Shown piece after piece: positions 1-9,118 of a DNA stretch of 64,000 nucleotides. The position numbers and the translations under genes are program-made. The first letter of the stretch is position 1; each line of letters begins with the position of its first letter. The DNA comes from Psychrobacter sp. NZS113 (GTDB taxonomy: Bacteria; Pseudomonadota; Gammaproteobacteria; Pseudomonadales; Moraxellaceae), in NCBI RefSeq assembly GCF_015864825.1, contig NZ_JADYWL010000008.1:62001-126000 (forward strand), written 5' to 3'. Below the pieces are notes generated by a model. The model ran no database searches and was not told where the DNA came from. It worked only from the letters and a program-made list of their open reading frames with translations.

Positions 1-242
1 TTGGTCTGAATCCCGCACAAAGAAGATCGATCACTATGGAAGTCGGCCTACAGAACAGTACGCTTTCTATGTTTATGGCATTGACACTATTAGCCAATTA
101 CAAAATGTCGCTGACGCCAGCTATTTATACACTAATCATGTTCTTAACCGCAGGTATCATGGTGAGAGTATTCAGTGCGCAACACAATAAGGCGAAGCAA
201 ACTGAGATAGACAGTAGTGTGATGGCAGCACGTAGACTTTAA
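1..242 (+). CDS. Bile acid:sodium symporter family protein, C-terminal fragment
   Basis: This is the last ~80 residues of a gene that begins outside the window; the reading frame is open from base 3 to the TAA ending at 242. The run around ITMEVGLQNSTLSMFMALTL is the conserved late region of BASS-family (SBF) sodium-coupled transporters, in which an EVGLQNS-type motif precedes the last membrane helices. Two hydrophobic segments follow, then a short basic, hydrophilic tail. The internal ATG at 36 is not a start, because conserved residues (QRRSIT) are encoded in frame just before it. Family members move bile-salt-like or other organic anions with sodium across the inner membrane; the substrate here cannot be told. 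Confidence 0.8.
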   Translation, partial: GLNPAQRRSITMEVGLQNSTLSMFMALTLLANYKMSLTPAIYTLIMFLTAGIMVRVFSAQHNKAKQTEIDSSVMAARRL

Positions 243-283
243 TCTTAAGACTATAAATTACTTAAACGTCTTTTAATTAACTG

Positions 284-330
284 AACCCCATAACCAGCTT
301 GATCTTTTAAAGCTGGTTATGGGGTTTTTG
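284..330. terminator. Bidirectional intrinsic terminator between convergent genes
   Basis: A 17-bp near-perfect stem (AACCCCATAACCAGCTT paired with its complement at 310-326) is followed by a T run on the + strand and preceded by A residues. It lies between the symporter fragment and the convergent FNT gene. Confidence 0.85.
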
Positions 331-401
331 CATGTATAGTTGATATATTCCATTGCATACAGTCTGTAGAATATAGCGCAAGACAGGATTGAGGATAGCG
401 T

Positions 402-1502
402 TTAACGATGACGGACATCTACTCTTGCTTTAGCATTAGCGGTTTGCTCTTTTACTTTTTCAATTTCAAACAAGAAGGTGCGGTTCTTCAGTACTGCGAC
501 AAACACCACACCGCCGACGGTATTACCCACCAACACCACTGCTAAAAATACTAAATAGCGCCATAGGCTGACGGTATTGCCATACAGTAAGGCAGAAAAT
601 ACCTCAATATTACCCACGATACTGTGATGTAAACCCAAAAATCCGATACTGCCAGTAATGATGGTGACTAAGACAATGCGGCTAAGGGTATCGCGTGCTG
701 AGGTCACAAGCCATGCGGTCACACCCATCATCCAACCTGCCAGTACGGCGCTACCAAATATCACCCACCACGCAAACCCTAAGATATGCTCGGCATAGAC
801 ATCGATGGCATGGTCTGTAAACAGATGCATATGTAGGCCTAAGCCAACCATTAATGCAGCAAATAGACAGCCGCCAACGATATTGCCCGCAATCACAATG
901 CCCCATAGCCGTAGCAATTTGTGCAGTGGTTCAATTTTATTTAAGACCGGCAAGCTCAAGAGCGAGGTCTGCTCGGTGAATAATAAAGACTGACCAATGA
1001 CAACGATAATAAAGCCGATCGGATACAGTAGGGATGACAGCACCATGGCATAGTGACTTGGTATCACCTCATTTAGGAGCGCAAACGCCGATAAAATCAT
1101 AAAGAAACTAATACCAATCTCAAGCCCAGCGGTAAAGGCACTGGTAAAGAGTGAGCCAAGCGAGCGCTCAAACGTTTCTTTGGCGTCCATGACTTGCTCA
1201 ACTAAGATGCTGGCATAGCTTTTTGCGTGACTCAAATTATCGTCATTGGCGACTTTTTTGATGGTTTCTTTGTCTTCGTCACTGATTTCTTCTGGCAGAT
1301 CGTTATCTTTTAGGTCTTCAGTGACTTTTGTCTCATTGGTGTTGCCATTAGCTTTGCCATCAACGTTGTCATTAACGTTGTTATTAGAGCTGCTTTCTTG
1401 TTGGCCTTCTCTATGACTGTCATCCGCCAAATGCTCATCATCTGTAAATGAGGCTTGCGGGTCTTTTTTATGATTAGTATGACTATCAATATCTTGGGGC
1501 AC
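402..1502 (-). CDS. Formate/nitrite transporter (FNT) family protein with disordered N-terminus
   Basis: The C-terminal ~260 residues have the six membrane segments and glycine-rich spacing of the FNT (FocA/NirC/YfdC) channel family, which passes small monovalent anions such as formate or nitrite through the inner membrane. Residues 1-90 are unlike the family norm: they are highly charged and rich in Asn, Asp, Glu and Ser (for example SSSNNNVNDNVDGKANGNTN). The DNA behind this part contains short repeated GTTAACG-like units. A cytoplasmic N-terminal extension also occurs in YfdC-like members, so the YfdC subgroup is the likeliest placement. The start is the ATG at 1502; I see no better internal start because the extension is continuous. 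The gene is convergent with the symporter and divergent from valS. Confidence 0.82.
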   Translation of the reverse strand: MPQDIDSHTNHKKDPQASFTDDEHLADDSHREGQQESSSNNNVNDNVDGKANGNTNETKVTEDLKDNDLPEEISDEDKETIKKVANDDNLSHAKSYASILVEQVMDAKETFERSLGSLFTSAFTAGLEIGISFFMILSAFALLNEVIPSHYAMVLSSLLYPIGFIIVVIGQSLLFTEQTSLLSLPVLNKIEPLHKLLRLWGIVIAGNIVGGCLFAALMVGLGLHMHLFTDHAIDVYAEHILGFAWWVIFGSAVLAGWMMGVTAWLVTSARDTLSRIVLVTIITGSIGFLGLHHSIVGNIEVFSALLYGNTVSLWRYLVFLAVVLVGNTVGGVVFVAVLKNRTFLFEIEKVKEQTANAKARVDVRHR

Positions 1503-1819
1503 GGTAAGCTCACTGGTTAAAAGATAATAGTTTTGCTATATAGGATGTGTCTAACGTAGAGACAGAAGCTATATTGAGATAGAAGCTATATTCTATCGCA
1601 TGACGATCGCTGTTTATGTTTAGCATTGAGCTGATTGCTGTTGTTAATTGATTAATAATTTGCTCAAAAACTGCCTTCAGGCTTTATAAATTGCCTTACC
1701 ATCTAACAAAATCTGCCTATCTGCGTTAAAATCACTCTATTCATGATTTTCCTAATTTTCATATTCGCTTTAATTCAATTAACTTTGATCACATTCAATC
1801 AATAAAAGATAATGCCATT
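1503..1819. other. Intergenic region between FNT gene and valS
   Basis: About 317 bp between divergent genes, so it must hold both promoters. It is AT-rich, with a short repeated tract (AGAAGCTATATT twice near 1568-1592). I cannot single out a convincing -35/-10 pair and see no RNA gene or T-box-like structure. Confidence 0.4.
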
Positions 1820-4753
1820 ATGAGTAACCACAACCTAACCGCCTCTATCCAAGCGGCCTTAAGCCAACTTGAAAACGCCTATAATCCTGCGGAAGTCGAA
1901 GCAGGCATGTATCAAGGCTGGGAAGAAAGCGGCTATTTTCAGCCGACTTTTGACAAAGACGAGTCATTTTCTATCGCGCTACCACCGCCGAACGTCACTG
2001 GCTCGCTACATATGGGCCATGGTTTTAACAACGCAATCATGGATGCGCTCACCCGTTATCACCGCATGGATGGTGACAATACGCTTTGGCAGCCAGGTAC
2101 GGATCATGCTGGTATCGCGACTCAAATGGTCGTTGAGCGTCGTTTGGAGGCGCAAGGTATCAAGCGCCGTGATATGACGCGTGAAGACTTCATTGATAAA
2201 GTGTGGGAATGGAAAGAAGAGTCGGGTGGCAATATCACTAGCCAAATTCGCCGTTTAGGCAGCTCGGTTGATTGGTCACGTGAGCGCTTTACCATGGATG
2301 ATGGTCTATCTAACGCGGTAAAAGAAGTGTTCGTACGTCTATTTGACGATGGCCTTATCTATCGTGGTAAGCGTTTGGTCAACTGGGATCCTAAGTTCCA
2401 AACCGCGCTGTCTGACCTAGAAGTAGAAAACCACGACGAAAAAGGCAGCTTGTGGCATTTCCGCTATCATTTCACGGATGCAGAGCTAACCACCCAAGAT
2501 GGTAAAAACTATCTAGTCGTCGCCACCACACGTCCTGAGACTTTGCTTGGTGATACGGCTGTCGCAGTCAATCCTAGCGATGAGCGTTATGCACATTTAG
2601 TCGGTAAAACCATTACCTTGCCAATCACGGGTCGCGTCGTGCCTATCGTTGCTGATGATTATGTCGAAAAAGACTTCGGTACGGGCTGCGTAAAAATTAC
2701 CCCAGCGCATGACTTTAACGATTATGAATTGGGTCGTCGTCATAGCTTGCCATTGATTAACATCCTTGATGAGCGCGCCAATATTTTGCCAGCGATGGAA
2801 GTCTATCCTGACTTGCAAACGCGTGAGCCAGAATTAGAGACCACACCAAGCGAGTATGCAGGACTTGAGCGTTTTGCCGCTCGTAAGTTCCTCGTTGAGC
2901 AAGCAGGCGAGCAGGGCTGGCTAGAAGATATCGAAGACTACGCACTAAAAGCCCCACGTGCTGAGCGTGGCGGTACGATCGTTGAGCCGTGGTTGACCGA
3001 TCAGTGGTATGTCGCGGTTAAAGAGCTGGCCAAGCCTGCGATTGACGCGGTAGAAGACGGGAGCATCGAGTTCGTCCCTGCGCAGTACAAAAACATGTAT
3101 ATGTCGTGGATGACCGATCTGCAAGATTGGTGCATCAGCCGTCAGCTGTGGTGGGGACATCGTATCCCTGCATGGTATGACGATGCGACAGGTGAAATCT
3201 ATGTCGCCCGTGACGAAGCGGAAGTACGTAGCAAGTACAATCTAAGCGACAATATCGTATTGCGCCAAGATAATGACGTGCTCGATACGTGGTTCAGCTC
3301 TGGTCTGTGGACGTTCAGTACGCTTGACTGGGCAGACGTCAACGCCGATCCACGCGTGATGGACACCTTTCACCCAACCAGCGTGTTGGTGACAGGTTTT
3401 GACATTATCTTCTTTTGGGTTGCCCGCATGATCATGATGACCATGCACTTCGTGAAAAACGAAGATGGTACGCCGCAAGTACCGTTTAAGACCGTCTATG
3501 TGCATGGTCTGGTACGTGATGGCAATGGTCAAAAAATGTCAAAATCTAAAGGTAACGTCTTAGATCCGATTGACCTAATCGATGGTATTGATCTGGAAGC
3601 GCTGGTAGAAAAACGCACCAGCAATATGATGAATCCAAAAGACGCGGCCAAAATCGAAAAGCAAACGCGTAAAGAGTTCCCAGAAGGCATCCCAGCCTTT
3701 GGTACGGATGCACTGCGCTTTACCTTCACATCCTTAGCCAGTACCGGTCGCGATATTAACTTTGATCTAAAGCGTGTCGAAGGCTATCGTAACTTCTGTA
3801 ATAAAATCTGGAACGCCAGCCGTTTTGTACTCATGAACTGTGTCGATAGCGAAGGTGCTGCCAAGCCTATCGACCAAGCCGCGAATCCTGATGTATGGGA
3901 ATTACCAGAAAAATGGATCATGAGTCGTCTGAACTCTACCGTTGCCGATATCCATCAGCATTTCGCCCAGTATCGTCTGGATATGGTCAGCCAAGATATC
4001 TATGAGTTTATCTGGAACGAGTACTGTGATTGGTACGTTGAGCTTGCCAAAGCCAGTCTAAATGATGACTCGGTATCGGACGAGCGTAAAGCGCAAATTC
4101 GCTATGTGCTGCTGCATGTACTAGAGACAGCGCTACGCTTTAGCCATCCAATCATGCCGTATCTGACCGAGCAAATCTGGCAGACTGTGGCGCCATTACT
4201 AGGTCGCAAAAACACCGATAGCATCGTAGTCGCTGACTATCCAAAAACGGATGAGGCACAAATCAGTGAGCAAGTTGAGGCGGATATGGCGTGGCTACAA
4301 GAGTTAATTGCTAGTGTCCGTAACATCCGTGGTGAGATGAAACTGGGCAACGCCGTACGTCTGCCAGTATTGCTACAAAATATCTCTCTAGCAGAAGACG
4401 AGCGTCTCTCACGTATCGCCAATCAGTTTAAAGCACTTGCCAAAGTCGATAGCTTAACCATCCTAAAAGAAGGCGATGAGGTGCCACTGTCATCATCAAG
4501 TATGGTCGGTCAGCTACGGGTACTCGTACCGATGAAAGGTCTGATTGATCCAACGGCTGAGCTGGCTCGTTTGGGTAAGTCATATGATAAGTTGAAAGGT
4601 CAAGCCGAAGGCATCGCGCGTAAGTTAGGTAATGAAGGCTTTATGAGTAAAGCCCCTGCGGAAGTGGTCGATGCTGAGAAAGCGAAACTGGCTGAGCTAG
4701 AAGGGCAGTTGACCGCGATGACGGCGCAGATGGAGCAGTTGAAAGCGTTGTAA
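1820..4753 (+). CDS. valS: Valine--tRNA ligase
   Basis: Class I aminoacyl-tRNA synthetase that charges tRNA-Val in the cytoplasm. The ATP-binding HIGH signature is HMGH at residues 64-67, inside [17 protein letters not shown], and the second signature is KMSKS at about 572-576. Between them lies the CP1 editing domain, with [15 protein letters not shown] characteristic of ValRS/IleRS editing sites. The anticodon-binding helical domain follows, and the last ~65 residues form the C-terminal coiled coil typical of bacterial ValRS, with heptad-like [20 protein letters not shown]. The 977-residue length is normal. A decayed partial copy of its 3' end lies ~190 bp downstream (see 4933-5025). Confidence 0.98.
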   Translation: MSNHNLTASIQAALSQLENAYNPAEVEAGMYQGWEESGYFQPTFDKDESFSIALPPPNVTGSLHMGHGFNNAIMDALTRYHRMDGDNTLWQPGTDHAGIATQMVVERRLEAQGIKRRDMTREDFIDKVWEWKEESGGNITSQIRRLGSSVDWSRERFTMDDGLSNAVKEVFVRLFDDGLIYRGKRLVNWDPKFQTALSDLEVENHDEKGSLWHFRYHFTDAELTTQDGKNYLVVATTRPETLLGDTAVAVNPSDERYAHLVGKTITLPITGRVVPIVADDYVEKDFGTGCVKITPAHDFNDYELGRRHSLPLINILDERANILPAMEVYPDLQTREPELETTPSEYAGLERFAARKFLVEQAGEQGWLEDIEDYALKAPRAERGGTIVEPWLTDQWYVAVKELAKPAIDAVEDGSIEFVPAQYKNMYMSWMTDLQDWCISRQLWWGHRIPAWYDDATGEIYVARDEAEVRSKYNLSDNIVLRQDNDVLDTWFSSGLWTFSTLDWADVNADPRVMDTFHPTSVLVTGFDIIFFWVARMIMMTMHFVKNEDGTPQVPFKTVYVHGLVRDGNGQKMSKSKGNVLDPIDLIDGIDLEALVEKRTSNMMNPKDAAKIEKQTRKEFPEGIPAFGTDALRFTFTSLASTGRDINFDLKRVEGYRNFCNKIWNASRFVLMNCVDSEGAAKPIDQAANPDVWELPEKWIMSRLNSTVADIHQHFAQYRLDMVSQDIYEFIWNEYCDWYVELAKASLNDDSVSDERKAQIRYVLLHVLETALRFSHPIMPYLTEQIWQTVAPLLGRKNTDSIVVADYPKTDEAQISEQVEADMAWLQELIASVRNIRGEMKLGNAVRLPVLLQNISLAEDERLSRIANQFKALAKVDSLTILKEGDEVPLSSSSMVGQLRVLVPMKGLIDPTAELARLGKSYDKLKGQAEGIARKLGNEGFMSKAPAEVVDAEKAKLAELEGQLTAMTAQMEQLKAL

Positions 4754-4782
4754 ATAAAGCGTAAGTATCTATAGTAATAAAG

Positions 4783-4812
4783 AACGCTGTCACATTTGTG
4801 ATGGCGTTTTTT
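4783..4812 (+). terminator. Intrinsic terminator of valS
   Basis: AACGCTGTCAC and GTGATGGCGTT form an 11-bp stem with G-U pairs around an ATTT loop, followed by six T residues. It lies 30 bp after the valS stop. Confidence 0.85.
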
Positions 4813-4932
4813 ATTGTCTACTGGTTAGTTCTTTAACTAACTCTTATTACTAATAAATACTAAATATTTGTGTGCTATTATTTGTAGTCTATTGAGATGA
4901 GCTCGAATATATCTTTGAAAGTTGCAAAAAGT

Positions 4933-5025
4933 ATCGTTAGTAAAACGCCTACAGAAATAGTCAATGCTAAACTGGCTGAGAAAAATAGCAGTTGATGGCG
5001 ATGATAATGCAGATTGCAGATTGTA
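4933..5025 (+). pseudogene. Decayed fragment of a valS 3' end
   Basis: Read in frame from 4933, this non-coding stretch gives IVSKTPTEIVNAKLAEKNSS followed by a stop. That aligns with the end of the intact ValS upstream ([20 protein letters not shown]), with a three-codon deletion. At DNA level the match continues through the blocks AGCAGTTGA, GCGATGA and GCAGAT to the position of the valS terminus. It has internal stops and no start, so it is a remnant. It sits between the real valS terminator and the ATPase/DUF4435 cassette, in the same orientation as valS. Confidence 0.75.
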
Positions 5026-5120
5026 GAATTAAGTAATGTATAAAGTACGTTTTTAATAAATATATATTGAGTAATAATTTTTACTTAAATTTATTTCGAT
5101 AAATAATTGACAGGAATGCT

Positions 5121-6470
5121 ATGAATAAATATCTTCATAAGGTTAATAGTAATGAATTAGACACGAAAGTAAGTATAACTTCTATAAACAGAATTATAGT
5201 AGGAGGGTTACATGGAAGTAAAAATCTAAATATCGATATTTATGATAATTGTTTGATTGTTGTGGGTGATAACGGATTTGGTAAGACCAGTCTACTTAAT
5301 ATGTTTTATGCAATATTTAGTGGGAATATAAAATATTTAAAAGATGTAAACTTCGAATTTATAAGAATTTTTTATAAGGTTGGAAAGAATGCTGTTTCTG
5401 AGCAGATGACAATTAATAAAAAAGAATTAGATCTTCTTGAATACTTCCATAGTGAAATTATATATAGAGATAATAAAAATTCACAACTTGCAAGTAGGTG
5501 GCATAATTTTAAAAGTAAAAAAGTAATTCAACGTAGCTTATTTGATGAGTATGAGAAAAAAATTAGTTTAGATTATTTGGATCAAGAAAATTATGAATCT
5601 ATACATAAAGAAGAATTATTATATAAATATAAGGAGATTATTAAAAAACTAGAATATACTCGAAAAAAATTAGGTTTTGATACATTGTTTTTACCAACTT
5701 ATCGTAGAATTGAGCAGAGATTAGAGTATTTTGGCATTGAAGAGGTAGAAGGGATTGATATTAATTTTGGTATGAATGATGTAAAGAATGCTATCAAAGA
5801 TATCACTGATAAAATAATTCAATCTTCAATAGATTGGATTTCTAAGGTGAACGGACAAATGATTAATGAAATTCTTAACCACGAAGATAATGTAACTTAT
5901 TTTGATACTCACGATCAGAATATTATTAGAAAGACTTTAGGGAGAATAGATGAAAAATATCTAAGTGAAAGTAGCAAGGATAGAATATTTAATTTGATAG
6001 ATAGCGGAGAGATATATAGTAATAGTACATTAGTTTATTTTTTAAATAATATGCTGAAATTGCACGATTATCAGAATAAAAGTGACAATAAATTAATAAA
6101 ATTCTCCCAAATCTGCAATAAATATCTCAAAAATAAAAAGATATATTATGATGAAATAAAGGTAAGTTTAGATATATTAAAACTAGATGGTGAAAGAGAG
6201 GAAAGTATTGACTTTAATCTTTTAAGTTCAGGTGAAAAACAAATAATATCTATATTTGCAAGGTTGATCTTAACAGAAGACAAGAATATAGCTGTTATAT
6301 TTGATGAGCCTGAAATATCTATTTCTATAACATGGCAAAAAATGATCTTGGAAGATATCTATAAACTGGAAAACTGTGGTTTTCTAATTGCTTCAACGCA
6401 CTCACCATTCGTATTTTCTAACGGATTAAAAAAATATACTATTGACATCGAAGAAAGGATAGGGTGTTAG
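5121..6470 (+). CDS. ABC-type ATPase, PARIS AriA-like
   Basis: A 449-residue ATPase with the layout of AAA_15/AAA_21 (SMC/ABC-like) proteins. The Walker A is GDNGFGKT at 49-56, close to the N-terminus. The middle is long, charged and predicted helical (~80-350). The ABC signature is LSSGEKQ at 368-374, the Walker B is VIFDEPE (D395, E396), and the switch motif is STHS at 425-428. A DUF4435 gene follows after 3 bp. This pair, in this order and at these sizes, is the organisation of PARIS, where AriA forms a scaffold that holds the AriB toxin until a phage anti-restriction protein triggers release. The ATG is preceded by AGGA. Base composition is visibly more AT-rich than the flanks, suggesting transfer. 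Other ATPase/nuclease defence pairs remain possible. Confidence 0.72.
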   Translation: MNKYLHKVNSNELDTKVSITSINRIIVGGLHGSKNLNIDIYDNCLIVVGDNGFGKTSLLNMFYAIFSGNIKYLKDVNFEFIRIFYKVGKNAVSEQMTINKKELDLLEYFHSEIIYRDNKNSQLASRWHNFKSKKVIQRSLFDEYEKKISLDYLDQENYESIHKEELLYKYKEIIKKLEYTRKKLGFDTLFLPTYRRIEQRLEYFGIEEVEGIDINFGMNDVKNAIKDITDKIIQSSIDWISKVNGQMINEILNHEDNVTYFDTHDQNIIRKTLGRIDEKYLSESSKDRIFNLIDSGEIYSNSTLVYFLNNMLKLHDYQNKSDNKLIKFSQICNKYLKNKKIYYDEIKVSLDILKLDGEREESIDFNLLSSGEKQIISIFARLILTEDKNIAVIFDEPEISISITWQKMILEDIYKLENCGFLIASTHSPFVFSNGLKKYTIDIEERIGC

Positions 6471-6473
6471 TTA

Positions 6474-7463
6474 ATGAATAAAGTGGAAGAAATGTTGTTA
6501 GAAACTGAAGACTCTTCTGTTCTATTCAAAGAGTTTATGAGTATAACAAAAACGAAAGCTTATAGAGATAAAGACATAGTTATTTGTATTTTTGAAGGAG
6601 ACGAAGATTTTAGTTTTTATAATGTCAAAGTAAAGTCAATATTAAATACTGGGACTGAAAAAATAGTTAGTAATGGCATTGATAAATCTTATGATTTACT
6701 GAAAGCTATTAATGATAGTAGTTATTATTCTCAACATTCATTTATATCTTTTTTAGATTCAGATTTTTACTTAAATTGTAGTCATATTTTAATGTCTGAT
6801 AATAGGGTGTTTAGACTAAATAAATATAGCATTGAAAATTTTTATATAACTGATCAATTTTTTATAAATGTTTTAGATGGTTTGACAAATTTAGTAAAAA
6901 AACGTACAGAAGAAGATGGAGAGCTTGAAGAAAACTCAGATTACCTGATAGTAAATAGATACATTGTTTCTGAAAAAAATAGGTTCCTGATGCTGGTTCG
7001 AGATTACATGATATGTTTGAGAGCTATTGTTACGAATGATTTAAATATAAAATTTCGTAATTCTGATGATGTTATAGATAAGATTGTTAAGAATTATAAC
7101 CAGAAGATTATAAATGATGGAGTTATTGACACATCCTTTTTCAACAAACTATTTCCTATAAGTATAGATCAGTATAATAAGGAAAAAATAGAAAGCAGAT
7201 TTTCTGAAAACGATGAATATTTTGATAGGTACGGAATTGTAAAATCCTATAGAGGTAAAGAGTTGCTTTATATTTCTTATAAAGTCCTAAATAGCTTGAA
7301 AAATAAATTTTGCCAAAATGATGTAGAGTTATCAGAAGATTTTAAATTCAGTAAACAATTAAGTCTTAATGATTTTATTAACGATTTTTCTATATATACA
7401 GAAGAACCAGAAGGTCTGAGGTTATTTCTAGAGGACTTTAAAAGTAGGTATCTAACATATTAA
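6474..7463 (+). CDS. DUF4435 / TOPRIM-like protein, PARIS AriB-like
   Basis: A 329-residue protein whose N-terminal ~130 residues fit DUF4435. It has a strand ending in an acidic cluster (CIFEGDEDFSFY, E41-D45), a strand ending in DSD (FLDSDFY, D95 and D97), and YSIENFY (E121, N122). Those acidic positions resemble the E...DxD layout of TOPRIM nucleases. In PARIS, AriB is the effector, reported to cleave host tRNA after release from AriA. It starts 3 bp after the ATPase stop with a GGAT/AGGG Shine-Dalgarno inside the upstream gene, so the two are co-translated. It is as AT-rich as its partner. The C-terminal ~200 residues are unassigned. The nuclease role is inferred from family and context. 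Confidence 0.7.
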   Translation: MNKVEEMLLETEDSSVLFKEFMSITKTKAYRDKDIVICIFEGDEDFSFYNVKVKSILNTGTEKIVSNGIDKSYDLLKAINDSSYYSQHSFISFLDSDFYLNCSHILMSDNRVFRLNKYSIENFYITDQFFINVLDGLTNLVKKRTEEDGELEENSDYLIVNRYIVSEKNRFLMLVRDYMICLRAIVTNDLNIKFRNSDDVIDKIVKNYNQKIINDGVIDTSFFNKLFPISIDQYNKEKIESRFSENDEYFDRYGIVKSYRGKELLYISYKVLNSLKNKFCQNDVELSEDFKFSKQLSLNDFINDFSIYTEEPEGLRLFLEDFKSRYLTY

Positions 7464-7536
7464 TAGATTCTGTACCATATATTCAGTTTATTTGATCTAT
7501 CAGTGTGTATACAAAATATTTAATTTTATATCTGCT

Positions 7537-7617
7537 ATTAATCATCTCGCCGTGGGACAATAACGACTTAGTGGAATAACGCATTAAGGTTCGATAGAAA
7601 CAGATGTTAGCTGCTTA
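7537..7617 (+). pseudogene. Decayed fragment of a terF-like 5' end
   Basis: From 7537 the sequence reads INHLAVGQ then a stop, matching the start of the intact downstream protein (MNHLTVGQ). Shortly after, bases 7591-7617 read SIETDVSCL, matching SPIEMDISCF at about residue 31 of the same protein. The segment between has lost roughly 45 bp relative to the intact gene and contains stops. It is a shortened, decayed copy of the 5' end of the gene at 7738, in the same orientation, directly downstream of the DUF4435 gene. Confidence 0.72.
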
Positions 7618-7637
7618 TAATAGCTTGACCCCAAAAT

Positions 7638-7673
7638 AAAAAACCGCTCCAGCACACGCTGTAGCGGTTTTTT
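7638..7673. terminator. Intrinsic terminator after the defence cassette
   Basis: AAAAACCGCT pairs with AGCGGTTTTT, with an inner CAGC/GCTG stem around ACAC, flanked by A and T runs. It separates the cassette and the terF remnant from the intact terF-like gene. Confidence 0.85.
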
Positions 7674-7737
7674 AATGTCAGTAATTAGTCTATTATCTTT
7701 AAAGGAATAACACTTTAAAGTTAAAGTAAGGAACACC

Positions 7738-9039
7738 ATGAACCATCTCACCGTCGGACAACGCTCGCCTTTAAGCAATCTTGCTATTGACGATACCGCA
7801 CCCATCACGCTTAAGTTCATTCGCCAAAGCCCAATAGAGATGGACATCAGCTGCTTTGCCTTAGACGCAGCGGGAAAACTGATTAATGATGATTACATGG
7901 TGTTTTATAATCAGCCAACCTCACCTTGTGGGCAAATCAAGCTCACCCATTACGAGTCGCAGCCAACGGTGAGTAAAGGTATCCAAGCTGAGTTTGAAGT
8001 TAACTTATCCAAACTGGCTACCAATATAGACAGCTTGTTTTTTGTGTTATCAGCTGACACGCCGCTTAATCAAATTCAATCGTTAGAGATTGGCATTTGG
8101 CAGCAATCGCAAAAAGTACAGGCAGAGTATCAAGCAGCAGACTTTGCCCAGCAGCAAGCCAGTATGCTGATGCAACTGTATCGTAAGAGTGGCGTTTGGC
8201 GAGTATCTAACGTCGCGCAAGGCTTTAATGGTGGACTTGCCGCCATTGTGCAGCATTTCGGTGGTGACGTAGAAGAGAGTAGCCCGCAAGCAGCAGCCGT
8301 AACCGCAGCGCCAGTTAAAGCAAAACCTTCATTAGAAAAGGTCATGCTAGACAAAGCGCCAAAACTGGTCAATCTGGCCAAAAAAGCCACGATATCGCTT
8401 GAGAAACGCCAATTGCAGCAATTAACCGCAAAGGTAGCATTGGTGCTAGATGCCTCAGGCTCAATGAACAGACAGTACAAAAAAGGCCGGGTGCAAGAGG
8501 TAGTCAATCGCATATTGCCATTGGCAGTGAGCTTTGATGATGACCAAGCATTAGACTGTTGGGCGTTTGCCCGTGATCCGCAGTATTTGGGCGAGATTGG
8601 GCTGAGCAACTATGACGGTTTTATTGATAACGCTCATGGCGGCTGGCGCAAATGGGCACTTGGCCCACGTATCAACAATGAAGCAGAGGTCATGAAAGCC
8701 GTGACGGAGTTTTATCAAAAAGACGGCTTGGATGTGCCCATCTACGTGCTATTTATCAGTGATGGTGGGGTCAATGACAATCGCGGTATCACGAGAGTCA
8801 TGACAGAAGCCGCGAAACTACCGATATTTTGGCAGTTTGTGGGCTTGGGTGGTCGTGGTTATGGCATCCTAAAAAAACTAGACGATATGGAAGGGCGCGT
8901 GATTGATAATTGCGACTTTTTTGAACTTGATGATTTGGATGACATTAGCGAAGAAGCCTTGTATGAAAACATGCTAGAAGAGTTTCCAATGTGGCTAAAA
9001 GAAGCCAAGCAGCTTGGGATAGTGACTGGCGGTAACTAA
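7738..9039 (+). CDS. TerF-like protein: TerD-type domain plus von Willebrand factor A domain
   Basis: Residues 1-175 resemble a TerD-family calcium-binding stress domain (ITLKFIRQSPIEMDISCFAL; later LSADTPLNQIQSLEIGIW). Residues ~230-420 are a vWA domain with the MIDAS motif DASGS at D238-S240-S242 and a second acidic site at FISDGGVND. TerD plus vWA in ~430 residues is the TerF arrangement of tellurite/stress-resistance loci. No terABCDE genes are nearby, so this is a solitary member and its biological role is open. The ATG is preceded by AAGGA at good spacing. The stop codon lies inside a tandem 28-bp duplication (9034-9089). A decayed copy of its 5' end lies upstream. Confidence 0.8.
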   Translation: MNHLTVGQRSPLSNLAIDDTAPITLKFIRQSPIEMDISCFALDAAGKLINDDYMVFYNQPTSPCGQIKLTHYESQPTVSKGIQAEFEVNLSKLATNIDSLFFVLSADTPLNQIQSLEIGIWQQSQKVQAEYQAADFAQQQASMLMQLYRKSGVWRVSNVAQGFNGGLAAIVQHFGGDVEESSPQAAAVTAAPVKAKPSLEKVMLDKAPKLVNLAKKATISLEKRQLQQLTAKVALVLDASGSMNRQYKKGRVQEVVNRILPLAVSFDDDQALDCWAFARDPQYLGEIGLSNYDGFIDNAHGGWRKWALGPRINNEAEVMKAVTEFYQKDGLDVPIYVLFISDGGVNDNRGITRVMTEAAKLPIFWQFVGLGGRGYGILKKLDDMEGRVIDNCDFFELDDLDDISEEALYENMLEEFPMWLKEAKQLGIVTGGN

Positions 9040-9089
9040 TAACCAGTCGATAAACACCTAGAACTAATAACCAGTCGATAAATACCTAG
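9034..9089 (+). repeat. Tandem 28-bp duplication across the terF-like stop codon
   Basis: The unit at 9034-9061, beginning AACTAATAACCAGTCG, is repeated at 9062-9089 with one difference. The first copy contains the TAA stop of the TerF-like gene. Probably a recent slippage or recombination duplication. Confidence 0.9.
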
Positions 9090-9118
9090 ATAGGTATCCA
9101 TAAAGGTAACGCAAGAGA

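Noticed and set aside
5121-6470. OLD/Gabija-type nuclease-ATPase
   Set aside because: The ATPase ends shortly after its switch motif and has no fused TOPRIM domain; the TOPRIM-like function is in the separate DUF4435 gene.
5121-7463. AT-rich cassette as a prophage or integrative element
   Set aside because: No integrase, phage structural gene, tRNA attachment site or matched direct repeat at its edges; the flanking similarities are to the neighbouring genes.
7561-7580. TAGTGGAATAACG resembling one end of the ~107-bp repeats
   Set aside because: Only about ten bases match, and the stretch is inside the decayed terF copy.
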